Positions 26,323 to 33,656 of a stretch of 41,483 nucleotides of DNA are shown piece after piece. A model generated the notes under the pieces. That model was not told the origin of the DNA and searched no databases. It worked only from the letters and a program-made list of their open reading frames with translations. Position 1 is the first letter of the stretch; the number at the start of each line of letters is the position of its first letter. Source of the stretch: Streptococcus sp. 68 (lineage in GTDB: Bacteria; Bacillota; Bacilli; Lactobacillales; Streptococcaceae); assembly GCF_013277415.1 (NCBI RefSeq), contig NZ_VMMX01000011.1, forward strand, positions 70,626-112,108, read 5' to 3'. The position numbers were made by a program, and so were the translations under genes.

Positions 26323-26727
26323 ATGGCTAAATCATTAATTTTGGTGAGTCATGGTCGCTTCTGTGAAGAACTTAAAGGTAGCACTGAAATGATCATGGGT
26401 CCACAAGACAATATTCATGCAGTGGCTCTTCTTCCAGAAGATGGACCAGAAGAATTTACTGCAAAATTTGAAGCTGCTATTGAAGGATTGGATGATTTCC
26501 TAGTCTTTGCGGATCTTCTCGGTGGAACACCATGTAACGTGATAAGCCGTTTGATTATGGAAGGTCGTGACATCGAACTTTATGCAGGGATGAATCTTCC
26601 AATGGTGATTGAATTTATCAATGCGAGCCTTACAGGCGCAGATGCGGACTATAAGAGCCGTGCTGCAGAAAGCATTGTGAAAGTCAATGATTTATTAGCG
26701 GGCTTCGATGATGACGAAGATGAATAA
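26323..26727 (+). CDS. gadF: GadF, PTS mannose-family IIA component
   Basis: A 134-residue EIIA-man domain protein. LILVSHGRFCEELK holds the phosphorylated His10, and FADLLGGTPCNVISR is the typical phosphate/dimer segment. It accepts phosphate from HPr and passes it to GadV. It is 3 bases from gadE. The acidic C-terminus (GFDDDEDE) is common in this class. A stem-loop follows before agaS. Confidence 0.93.
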   Translation: MAKSLILVSHGRFCEELKGSTEMIMGPQDNIHAVALLPEDGPEEFTAKFEAAIEGLDDFLVFADLLGGTPCNVISRLIMEGRDIELYAGMNLPMVIEFINASLTGADADYKSRAAESIVKVNDLLAGFDDDEDE

Positions 26728-26773
26728 GATGTGACAACGTGAACATCGTCAGAACAACTTATATAGAATATAC

Positions 26774-26802
26774 ATGGGAATGGGGCTTACTCCCATTCCC
26801 AT
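26774..26802 (+). other. Strong stem-loop between gadF and agaS
   Basis: ATGGGAATGGGG (26774-26785) pairs with TCCCATTCCCAT (26791-26802) over 12 positions, one of them G-U, with a 5-base loop. Only a weak ATATTT follows, so it is more likely a partial terminator or mRNA-stabilising/processing structure that separates PTS from AgaS levels than a full stop. The agaS ribosome site begins 10 bases later. Confidence 0.75.
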
Positions 26803-26826
26803 ATTTAATAGAAAAAGAGGAACTCA

Positions 26827-27993
26827 ATGCTACATTATACAAAAGAAGACTTGCTCGAATTGGGTGCAGAAATCACTACACGTGAAATCTACCAACAGCC
26901 TGATGTATGGAAAGAAGCTTTTGAATCTTATCAAGAACAACGTGAAGAAATTGCAGCCTTCCTACAAGGGATTGCTGATAAACATGACTATATCAAGGTT
27001 ATCTTGACAGGTGCGGGGACTTCTGCTTATGTGGGAGATACTTTGGTACCATACTTTAAGGAAGTCTATGACGAACGCAAATGGAATTTCAATGCTATTG
27101 CGACCACAGATATCGTTGCCAATCCAGAAACTTATTTGAAAAAAGATGTGGTAACTGTCCTTGTATCTTTCGCTCGTAGTGGAAATTCACCTGAAAGTGT
27201 GGCAACTGTTGATTTGGCCAAATCCTTGGTGGATGAGCTTTATCAAGTGACGATTACTTGTGCAGCAGATGGTAAATTGGCTCTTCAAGCCCATGGCGAT
27301 GACCGCAATCTTTTGCTTTTGCAACCAGCTGCTTCTAATGATGCTGGATTTGCCATGACTTCCAGCTTTACGTCTATGATGTTGACAGCTCTCTTGGTCT
27401 TTGATCCTACAGAATTTGCTGTGAAAGCTGAACGTTTTGAAGTTGTATCTAGTCTTGCCCGTAAAATCCTAGACAAGGCAGAAGATGTCAAAGAGCTTGT
27501 TGATTTAGACTTTAACCGTGTCATCTATCTAGGCGCTGGTCCTTTCTTTGGACTTGCTCATGAAGCTCAGCTCAAGATTTTGGAATTGACAGCTGGCCAA
27601 GTTGCGACCATGTATGAAAGCCCAGTCGGCTTCCGTCACGGTCCAAAATCTCTTATCAACGAAGATACAGTTGTTTTGGTCTTTGGTACAACGACAGACT
27701 ACACTCGTCAGTACGACTTGGACTTGGTTCGTGAAGTTGCGGGTGATCAGATTGCTCGTCGTGTTGTGCTTTTGAGTGATCAAGCCTTTGGCCTTGAAAA
27801 TGTCAAAGAAGTGGCACTTGGTTGTGGCGGTGTCTTGAATGATATTTACCGTGTCTTCCCTTACATCGTTTATGCCCAACTCTTTGCCCTATTGACCTCA
27901 CTCAAGGTAGAAAACAAACCAGATACACCGTCTCCTACAGGTACAGTAAACCGTGTGGTACAAGGTGTTATCATCCACGAATATCAAAAGTAA
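26827..27993 (+). CDS. agaS: AgaS, SIS-domain sugar-phosphate isomerase/deaminase
   Basis: A 388-residue protein with two SIS (sugar isomerase) domains. The first shows the phosphosugar loop LTGAGTSAYVGDTL and SFARSGNSPESVA; the second shows YLGAGPFFGLAHEAQLKILELTAGQ and ESPVGFRHGPKSLI. AgaS proteins are amino-sugar-phosphate deaminases/isomerases, converting galactosamine 6-phosphate to tagatose 6-phosphate, which fits the sugar imported by the adjacent PTS. The ribosome site AAAAGAGG precedes the ATG. Cotranscribed with the gad genes except for the stem-loop between. Confidence 0.93.
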   Translation: MLHYTKEDLLELGAEITTREIYQQPDVWKEAFESYQEQREEIAAFLQGIADKHDYIKVILTGAGTSAYVGDTLVPYFKEVYDERKWNFNAIATTDIVANPETYLKKDVVTVLVSFARSGNSPESVATVDLAKSLVDELYQVTITCAADGKLALQAHGDDRNLLLLQPAASNDAGFAMTSSFTSMMLTALLVFDPTEFAVKAERFEVVSSLARKILDKAEDVKELVDLDFNRVIYLGAGPFFGLAHEAQLKILELTAGQVATMYESPVGFRHGPKSLINEDTVVLVFGTTTDYTRQYDLDLVREVAGDQIARRVVLLSDQAFGLENVKEVALGCGGVLNDIYRVFPYIVYAQLFALLTSLKVENKPDTPSPTGTVNRVVQGVIIHEYQK

Positions 27994-28036
27994 GACAGTG
28001 TTTATGAATTCTTGATAAAGGAGTTTGTAAATCATA

Positions 28037-28080
28037 CAAGTAAACCATAGATTGTCAGTAGGCTTTCTATGGTTTGTTTG
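28037..28080 (+). terminator. Stem-loop after agaS, probable weak terminator
   Basis: AAACCATAGA (28042-28051) pairs perfectly with TCTATGGTTT (28066-28075), and the flanks CAAGT/GTTTG extend the stem to 15 bp with two G-U pairs. The following sequence is T-rich but interrupted by G. It may reduce read-through into galM. Confidence 0.55.
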
Positions 28081-28109
28081 CTTGAGAGAAATAGTAAAAG
28101 GAGAACAGA

Positions 28110-29147
28110 ATGAAAGCATACACAGAGCGTGTATTTGGAAATGTTGAGGGCAAGGATGTCTTGGCCTATCGCTTTGAGACGGACGGTGGCTACCAGCTTG
28201 ATGTTATGACTTATGGTGCGACCATCTTGCGCTATGTCACACCTGATAAGGCTGGAAATTTTGCCAACGTTATTTTGGGCTTTGATGATTTTGACAGCTA
28301 TGTAGGCAATAGCCCCAAGCATGGAGCTAGCGTAGGTCCTGTGGCAGGTCGTATTGCAGGTGCGACCTTTGAGCTTAATGGCAAGAACTATGACCTTGAA
28401 GTTAACAATGCTAGCAACTGTAACCACAGTGGTTCAACTGGTTGGGATTCTAGCTTGTTTGAACTAGTTGAAGTGAGCGACCATGGTCTGACCCTCTACA
28501 CAGAGCGTACAGATGGGACAGGGGGATTTCCTGGAAATCTCAAAATCTGGATCAGCTATCACTTGGAAGAAACTGGTGCCTATGAAATCAGCTACAAGGT
28601 AACAACTGATCAGGATACGCTGGTCAATCCAACCAACCACAGCTATTTCAACTTGTCTGGTGATTTCACGCAGACCATTGACCGTCATGTCTTTCAACTA
28701 AACACAGAGGGCATTTACCCAATTGCTCCCGACGGTGTTCCTGCTAAAACTCCAGATGCTGATCGCGATATGATTAAACACATCTACAATGGTGCCTTGT
28801 TGAAAGACATCTTTGCAGAGGATGATGAGCAAATCCAGCTGGTATCTGGTTTGGATCATCCATTTGCCCTTCCTGCAGGTCATGACAATGCTGGTTTCCT
28901 TTATGACCAAAACTCAGGTCGCTTCCTGCTCTTCAAGACAGAGGCTCCTTGCTTTGTAGTCTACACAGCAAACTTTGTGGATGAGAGTGTCATCATAGGA
29001 GGTCAGCCAATGGTACAGCACAATGGGATTGCCCTTGAAGCGCAAGCTTTACCAGATGCCATTCACAGTGACCTCAAAGACCAAATCATCCTTAAAGCTG
29101 GTCAAACCTTCACCAGTAAGACACGTTATGAACTTGTTGTGAAGTAA
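28110..29147 (+). CDS. galM: GalM, aldose 1-epimerase (mutarotase)
   Basis: A 345-residue galactose mutarotase that interconverts alpha and beta anomers so that galactose can enter the Leloir or tagatose route. Family motifs are VNNASNCNHSGSTGWDS (substrate His), DTLVNPTNHSYFNLSG (catalytic His) and the late GIALEAQALPDA (catalytic Glu). The ribosome site AAAAGGAG lies 8 bases before the ATG. Its job fits the galactose released by BgaC. It lies 116 bases after agaS. Confidence 0.95.
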   Translation: MKAYTERVFGNVEGKDVLAYRFETDGGYQLDVMTYGATILRYVTPDKAGNFANVILGFDDFDSYVGNSPKHGASVGPVAGRIAGATFELNGKNYDLEVNNASNCNHSGSTGWDSSLFELVEVSDHGLTLYTERTDGTGGFPGNLKIWISYHLEETGAYEISYKVTTDQDTLVNPTNHSYFNLSGDFTQTIDRHVFQLNTEGIYPIAPDGVPAKTPDADRDMIKHIYNGALLKDIFAEDDEQIQLVSGLDHPFALPAGHDNAGFLYDQNSGRFLLFKTEAPCFVVYTANFVDESVIIGGQPMVQHNGIALEAQALPDAIHSDLKDQIILKAGQTFTSKTRYELVVK

Positions 29148-29210
29148 AGAATTATTGCGCCTACTTTTGGGATTTAGGAATAGGTAAGCAAAGACAAATA
29201 GTAGGAAAAT

Positions 29211-29220
29211 ATGATATAAT
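29211..29220 (+). promoter_or_regulatory. Extended -10 promoter of the CAP-domain choline-binding gene
   Basis: TGATATAAT (29212-29220) is an extended -10 box; no convincing -35 is seen. The start codon follows 56 bases downstream after ribosome site ATAAGGAG. Confidence 0.6.
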
Positions 29221-29275
29221 TAGGTGTTAAAAAGTATTTATCAAGATACGATTCAAAAGATATAAGGAGTAAACA

Positions 29276-30463
29276 ATGAAGAAAATTGTATTTGCTAGTG
29301 CCTTGGCTTTGACCTTGGCAGGAGCAGTTTTGACAAATGATGTTTTTGCCAATGACAGATTGGTGGCAACGCAATCTGCTGATGGTAATGTATTGACCTC
29401 AGAGGTGCTAAAACCTTCTAGTGGCAATGTTTTGGTTGGAATCAAGGGAGAATTTTTGCCTCCTCATCAACAATCTATTTTAGATGCTATCAATAAAATT
29501 CGTAAAGAAGCAGCCGACGAAGGTTTGGTAGATAAGTATGTTCCTGTCAAATGGTCAGTTGACCATGAAAAAACGGCTTTTGTACGCGCTGCTGAGGTAT
29601 CTGTTGCGCTGAAGGCTGAACGTCTTTCCAGCAAAAACAACTGGACTGCCTTTCCATCTGGTAATAGCCTAAGTGGAGAAGCTTTAGATTTGAATCCTGA
29701 TGGATTTCTAAAAGCAATTGAAAACTGGCATGCTGAAAAGGCGCAATATGTGGCGAAAAAGAAAGATAAAACATCAAAAGAATTTTCATCTTATTATGAG
29801 AACTTGATTAACCCTAAATTTACCCATGTGGGTCTTGCTGCTTTTAAAAATGCAGCTAGTCCTCAGAAGGCAGCAACGGTTGCTCTGGCTCTAGGCACTA
29901 CGACTTCTTCAGAGGAATTGGCTGGTGGATATGGTTCTGCTGTTCAGTATACAGAAGTGACTGCCTCAAACCTTTCAACAGTTAAAAGTAAAGCCATAGT
30001 TGTAGAAACACCGCTGAAAGATTTCAGAAAATCTACGTCTGATCAGTCTGGCTGGGTGCAGTCTAATGGCAAGTGGTATTTTTATGAGTCTGGTGATGTG
30101 AAGACAGGCTGGTTGAAAACAGGTGGTCAATGGTACTACTTGAATGACCTAGGTGTCATGCAGACTGGATTTGTAGAAGTTGACGGATCGGTGTATTATC
30201 TAAGTAACTCAGGCGCTATGTTTACAGGCTGGGGAACAGATGGTAGCAGATGGTTCTACTTTGATAGCTCAGGAGCTATGAAAACAGGCTGGTACAAGGA
30301 AAATGGTACCTGGTATTACCTTGATGAAGAAGGGATCATGAAGACGGGTTGGTTTAAAGTAGGTCAACACTGGTACTATGCAAATGGTTCAGGCGCTTTG
30401 GCTGTTAACACAACAACACCAGATGGTTACCGTGTAAATGCTAATGGTGAATGGGTAAGCTAG
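29276..30463 (+). CDS. Choline-binding protein with CAP/SCP-like N-terminal domain
   Basis: A 395-residue secreted surface protein. A signal peptide covers about residues 1-25 (ALTLAGAVLTNDVFA). Residues about 65-210 resemble a CAP/SCP domain: ILDAINKIRKEA, then NSLSGEALDLN, AIENWHAEKAQY and FSSYYENLINPKFTHVGLAAF, matching the N-GE, W-xE-Y and late His elements of that fold. From about residue 258 come some six choline-binding repeats (GW..NG.WYY) ending in NANGEWVS, which hold the protein on teichoic acid choline. Its position after galM fits the pneumococcal cbpI slot, but reference CbpI is shorter as I recall, so I give no symbol. Its role is unknown. Confidence 0.85.
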   Translation: MKKIVFASALALTLAGAVLTNDVFANDRLVATQSADGNVLTSEVLKPSSGNVLVGIKGEFLPPHQQSILDAINKIRKEAADEGLVDKYVPVKWSVDHEKTAFVRAAEVSVALKAERLSSKNNWTAFPSGNSLSGEALDLNPDGFLKAIENWHAEKAQYVAKKKDKTSKEFSSYYENLINPKFTHVGLAAFKNAASPQKAATVALALGTTTSSEELAGGYGSAVQYTEVTASNLSTVKSKAIVVETPLKDFRKSTSDQSGWVQSNGKWYFYESGDVKTGWLKTGGQWYYLNDLGVMQTGFVEVDGSVYYLSNSGAMFTGWGTDGSRWFYFDSSGAMKTGWYKENGTWYYLDEEGIMKTGWFKVGQHWYYANGSGALAVNTTTPDGYRVNANGEWVS

Positions 30464-30525
30464 GCTGAACATGCCGGCTGAGAGGTAAGTTATCCGTCTC
30501 ACTAGCAACAAGAATGAACGATAAG

Positions 30526-30558
30526 AAAGAGGTTGATGGCGAACATTGGCCTCTTTTT
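30526..30558 (+). terminator. Intrinsic terminator after the CAP-domain gene
   Basis: AAAGAGG (30526-30532) pairs with CCTCTTT (30550-30556), with inner ATG/CAT pairing and a run of T. It separates the two choline-binding genes. Confidence 0.7.
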
Positions 30559-30830
30559 TGGAGTGTCTCGAGTCAGTTGCTACTCACTGAAAACAAGGAC
30601 GAGTCATCATCTATCGCAAATATGCTAGACTATTCCTAATTCAAAAATCAACCTTTTGATATATGGGAATGTAAGTTTCATCTGCAATCGAAAAGAAAAT
30701 ACAAGCACTGTTTTTGAAGTCAAGGAGTATAAAAGAGAGACTCTATGAAAGAGAATGTAAAGAAATACAAAAGTTTTCAAAACGATTTTCATAAAAACTT
30801 TGATAAAACAAATAAAATTCCGAACGAAAA
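30559..30830. other. Gene-free stretch upstream of the PspA-like gene
   Basis: AT-rich sequence without a convincing gene. A 33-codon frame at 30745-30846 exists but lacks a well-placed ribosome site and overlaps the WalR-type box; it is not called. The regulatory region of the next gene begins at about 30831. Confidence 0.5.
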
Positions 30831-30847
30831 TGTAACACAATTGTAAT
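30831..30847 (+). promoter_or_regulatory. WalR (VicR)-type direct-repeat box
   Basis: TGTAAC (30831-30836), five bases, TGTAAT (30842-30847): a full match to the two-half-site WalR/VicR consensus TGTWAH-N5-TGTWAH. It ends 9 bases before the -35 of the promoter, where an activator would sit. The pspA gene of pneumococcus is a known member of the VicRK regulon. Confidence 0.7.
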
Positions 30848-30856
30848 GTAAAACAC

Positions 30857-30886
30857 TTGACAAGTATTTACGGGGGGGGGTATACT
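30857..30886 (+). promoter_or_regulatory. Promoter of the PspA-like gene with nine-G spacer tract
   Basis: TTGACA (30857-30862) and TATACT (30881-30886) are 18 bases apart. The last nine bases of the spacer (30872-30880) are all G. Such a tract in a promoter spacer can change length by slipped-strand replication and so switch expression. A second possible -10, TATAGT, lies at 30895-30900 and would not be spaced properly from this -35. Confidence 0.8.
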
Positions 30887-30934
30887 TAATATAGTATAGT
30901 CTGAAAATGATTATCAGAAAAGAGGTAAATTTAG

Positions 30935-32746
30935 ATGAATAAGAAAAAAATGATTTTAACAAGTCTAGCCAGTGTCTCTATCTTAGGGGCTGGTTTTGTT
31001 GCGTCTCCGCCAGTAACTGTGAAAGCGGAGGTGGCATCTACAGCATCTGCTTCATCTACCGTAGAACAGGCAAAGAGCAAGGTTGCTGAGGCAGAAAAAA
31101 AGGTGGCCGAAGCTCAGAAAAATTACGATGAAGCTCAGAAAAAAGCCGAAGAAAAGGCAAATGCCGTTAGAAAAATAGATGAAGAACGGCAAATAATTAA
31201 TGGAGAGCTGCAGAAAGCTTATCTTGAACTAAGACAAGCACAAGAAGAAAAAAATAAATATCCAAACCAACCGGAATACACTAAAAAATTTAATGAAGCG
31301 AATAAAAAAGTAGATGAAACAACAACAAAACAGAAAGCTAAGGATGAAGAATATACAAAAAAAATGTATGAGTCTATTCCTGAAGTCACCCCTCTGTTGA
31401 AAGAATTAAACACCGAAAAAGGCAACCTCGAAGTTGCCAAGCGACAACTTGAGGCGGCTGAAAAGGCTGAGAAAGAAGCCGAAGCAGCTGCTCAAAAAGA
31501 ATTCTTATCTAATTTTGATAAAGCTTTAGAAACTACAGTTAAAGAATTAGAAGAAGATTTAAAAAATGCAAAAAATGATCCAGAATTAGAAAAACAAATT
31601 CAAGGGTTTATTGATGAATTAAAAAAACGAGCTGCAGATAAGAAGGCTGATTATGAAAAACGCTTCAAAGAAGGTCTAACTGCAGAAGCCGCTGAAAAAG
31701 AAATAGAAGAAAAAGCTAAAGAAGAGGAAGTTGCAGAAGAAAAAGAAGCTAAGGAAGAAGCAGCTGCCCAAAAAGAATTTTTAGCCAATTACGATAAAGC
31801 TTTAGAAGCTACAATTAAAGAGCTAGAAAAAGCTGATACGAAAAATGATCCAGAACTAGAAGCACAAAAACAAAAAACGATTGAAGCATTAAAGAAAGAA
31901 GCAGCTGAAACGAGAGCTAAAATTGTAGAAGGTTTCAAAAATGGATTAACTGCTGAAGATGCTGAAGAAGCAATAGATGAAGCTAATAAAAAAGCTGCAG
32001 AAGAAAATAAAGCTAAAGAAAAACCAGCTGAAAAACCAAAACCAGAGAAAACAGATGATCAACAAGCTGAAGAAGACTATGCTCGTAAATCAGAAGAAGC
32101 ATATAATCGCTTGACTCAACAGCAACCGCCAAAAACTGAAACTCCAGCACAACCTTCTGTTCCTGCAAGACCATCTAATCCGACATATGTCCCTTCATAC
32201 CCTTCATATGTTCCATCATACAGCTCATATTCTGTAGTGGCACCAGCTAAACCAGCCGCTCCAAAAACAGGCTGGAAACAAGAAAATGGTATGTGGTACT
32301 TCTACAATACGGATGGTTCAATGGCGACAGGTTGGCTACAAGACAACGGTTCATGGTACTACCTCAATGCTAATGGAGCTATGGTAACAGGTTGGCTCCA
32401 AAACAATGGCTCATGGTACTACCTCAACGCTAATGGAGCTATGGTAACAGGTTGGCTACAATACAATGGTTCATGGTACTACCTCAACGCTAGTGGCGCT
32501 ATGGCGACAGGTTGGGCTAAAGTCAACGGCTCATGGTACTACCTAAATGCTAACGGTTCAATGGCAACAGGTTGGGTTAAAGATGGAGATACATGGTACT
32601 ATCTTGAAGTATCAGGTGCTATGAAAGCAAGCCAATGGTTCAAAGTATCAGACAAATGGTACTATGTTGACGGTTCAGGTGCCCTTGCAGTCAATACAAC
32701 TGTAGATGGCTATAGAGTCAATGCCAATGGTGAATGGGTTAACTAA
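30935..32746 (+). CDS. PspA-like choline-binding surface protein
   Basis: A 603-residue secreted protein. The signal peptide (about residues 1-31, LASVSILGAGFVAS) is nearly that of PspA. Residues about 35-380 are highly charged, Ala/Lys/Glu-rich and heptad-like, a long coiled coil that contains two 92-residue repeats (from residues 184 and 276). A proline-rich, then Tyr/Ser/Pro linker follows (RPSNPTYVPSYPS), and from about residue 446 six to seven choline-binding repeats ending NANGEWVN. YARKSEEAYNRLTQQQPP before the linker is a PspA hallmark. In PspA such helical regions block complement and bind lactoferrin; whether this one does is unknown. PspA is encoded elsewhere in pneumococcal references, so this is a paralogue or a relocated gene. 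Confidence 0.88.
   Translation: MNKKKMILTSLASVSILGAGFVASPPVTVKAEVASTASASSTVEQAKSKVAEAEKKVAEAQKNYDEAQKKAEEKANAVRKIDEERQIINGELQKAYLELRQAQEEKNKYPNQPEYTKKFNEANKKVDETTTKQKAKDEEYTKKMYESIPEVTPLLKELNTEKGNLEVAKRQLEAAEKAEKEAEAAAQKEFLSNFDKALETTVKELEEDLKNAKNDPELEKQIQGFIDELKKRAADKKADYEKRFKEGLTAEAAEKEIEEKAKEEEVAEEKEAKEEAAAQKEFLANYDKALEATIKELEKADTKNDPELEAQKQKTIEALKKEAAETRAKIVEGFKNGLTAEDAEEAIDEANKKAAEENKAKEKPAEKPKPEKTDDQQAEEDYARKSEEAYNRLTQQQPPKTETPAQPSVPARPSNPTYVPSYPSYVPSYSSYSVVAPAKPAAPKTGWKQENGMWYFYNTDGSMATGWLQDNGSWYYLNANGAMVTGWLQNNGSWYYLNANGAMVTGWLQYNGSWYYLNASGAMATGWAKVNGSWYYLNANGSMATGWVKDGDTWYYLEVSGAMKASQWFKVSDKWYYVDGSGALAVNTTVDGYRVNANGEWVN
31484..32011 (+). repeat. Two tandem 92-codon repeats in the PspA-like gene
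   Basis: Each unit begins AAQKEFL followed by N(F/Y)DKALE and (T/A)T(V/I)KELE, contains KNDPELE, and ends near EGLTAE/NGLTAEDAE. Copy 1 spans about 31484-31759 and copy 2 about 31760-32011. The amino acid similarity is high and the DNA is diverged, so the duplication is not recent. Confidence 0.75.
32270..32743 (+). repeat. Choline-binding repeat array (60-bp units)
   Basis: About seven coding repeats of 20 codons with the pattern TGWLQ.NGSWYYLNANGAM. Neighbouring units at 32325-32510 are nearly identical in DNA, a good substrate for homologous recombination with other choline-binding genes. Confidence 0.9.
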
Positions 32747-32862
32747 ACCTAATGTAACTAGTTAATACTAACTTCCTGTAAGAATCCTTTAAAGTATTCC
32801 CTACAAATACCATATCCTTTCAGTAGATACTATACCCTTGTAGGAAGTTTAGATTAAAAAAT

Positions 32863-32917
32863 AACTCTGTAATCTCTAGCCGGATTTATGGTGTCAGAGA
32901 CTACGGAGTTTTTTTGA
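32863..32917. terminator. Terminator after the PspA-like gene, possibly bidirectional
   Basis: AACTCTGTAATCTCT (from 32863) pairs, with G-U pairs, with AGAGACTACGGAGTT (to 32910), followed by seven T. It lies between convergent genes, with an A run on the left side (32855-32861), so it could stop both. A second inverted repeat, ACTTCCT/AGGAAGT, lies just upstream at about 32769-32848. Confidence 0.75.
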
Positions 32918-32972
32918 TTGGTAAAGAATGGTGGTACTCAATAGATTCTTAGTTTGCTATTTGATTTGAAAA

Positions 32973-33656
32973 TTACAAATTCTTTCTCTTCTTGGCATTT
33001 TTGGTCAGGGAAACCTGATAAGTATCTTGTTCTTTAGTGAGGTAATGGATGATTTGAAAATCATCGGTTTGAGCCTTGAAATCCACTTCGTAGACAGTGG
33101 TGACTTGTTCTCCATCATTGCTAGTATCAATCGAGATGAGGTCTAACTCAGTACAGAATTGTGATAGCCCAGATTGGATAGTTTGAAGTTGCTTATCCTG
33201 GTTCGCAATTGTGATGGTCAATAGTCTGCGACGTTGGTGATTGCTCTTGCTTTGTTGCTTTTCTAAAAGAAGCCATACTGCTAAGATAAAGACGGTGAAG
33301 AGAACAGCTAAGGCTAGGTAGCCTGTCCCTGCTGCCAGCCCAATAATCATAGCAAGGAAGATAGCAATTAGTTCCCGTGAGCCACTAGTGGCTGAACGGA
33401 AACGAATGAGGCTAAAGGTTCCTGCAACGGCGATAGAGGTTCCTAGGCTGCCATTTACCAGAAAGATGACCAAGGTCATCAAGCAGGGGAGTAGGGTCAA
33501 ACTAACCGCAAATTCCCGCGTATAGAGGGTACGGTGTTTGTAGGCCCAGGTCAGCGCCAAACCTAAAATCAGGCTGACTAAGAGAGCCAGAAAGAGCTGG
33601 ATAGGATTGGCAGTGGCGGTTGTATCGTTGAAAATAGAATTAAAAAGATTAGACAT
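32973..33656 (-). CDS. DUF4956 integral membrane protein
   Basis: A 227-residue protein with four or five membrane segments in residues 15-130 (LFLALLVSLILGLALTWAY, SLTLLPCLMTLVIFLVNGS, the conserved GTFSLIRFRSATSGSREL loop, IFLAMIIGLAAGTGYLALA) and a soluble alpha/beta C-terminal domain. This is the DUF4956 pattern. It overlaps the upstream VTC-domain gene by 8 bases, so the two are coupled. In many Firmicutes the pair travels with CotH-like or Cthe_2159-like proteins; the latter lies just across the divergent region here. Function not established. Confidence 0.85.
   Translation of the reverse strand: MSNLFNSIFNDTTATANPIQLFLALLVSLILGLALTWAYKHRTLYTREFAVSLTLLPCLMTLVIFLVNGSLGTSIAVAGTFSLIRFRSATSGSRELIAIFLAMIIGLAAGTGYLALAVLFTVFILAVWLLLEKQQSKSNHQRRRLLTITIANQDKQLQTIQSGLSQFCTELDLISIDTSNDGEQVTTVYEVDFKAQTDDFQIIHYLTKEQDTYQVSLTKNAKKRKNL

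Noticed and set aside
30745..30846. 33-codon frame upstream of the PspA-like gene (MKENVKKYKSF...)
   Set aside because: The best ribosome-like sequence lies too far from the ATG, the frame runs into the WalR-type box, and the composition is plain AT-rich Lys/Asn; probably chance.
30840..30900. Poly-G tract as a possible sequencing or assembly error
   Set aside because: Not fully excluded, but the -35 and -10 boxes on both sides are intact and at functional distance, and such tracts are known biologically; read-level data would settle it.
32270..32743. Regular 60-bp repeats that might suggest a CRISPR or satellite array
   Set aside because: They are in frame, encode the choline-binding repeat GW..NGSWYYLNANGAM, and have no unique spacers.
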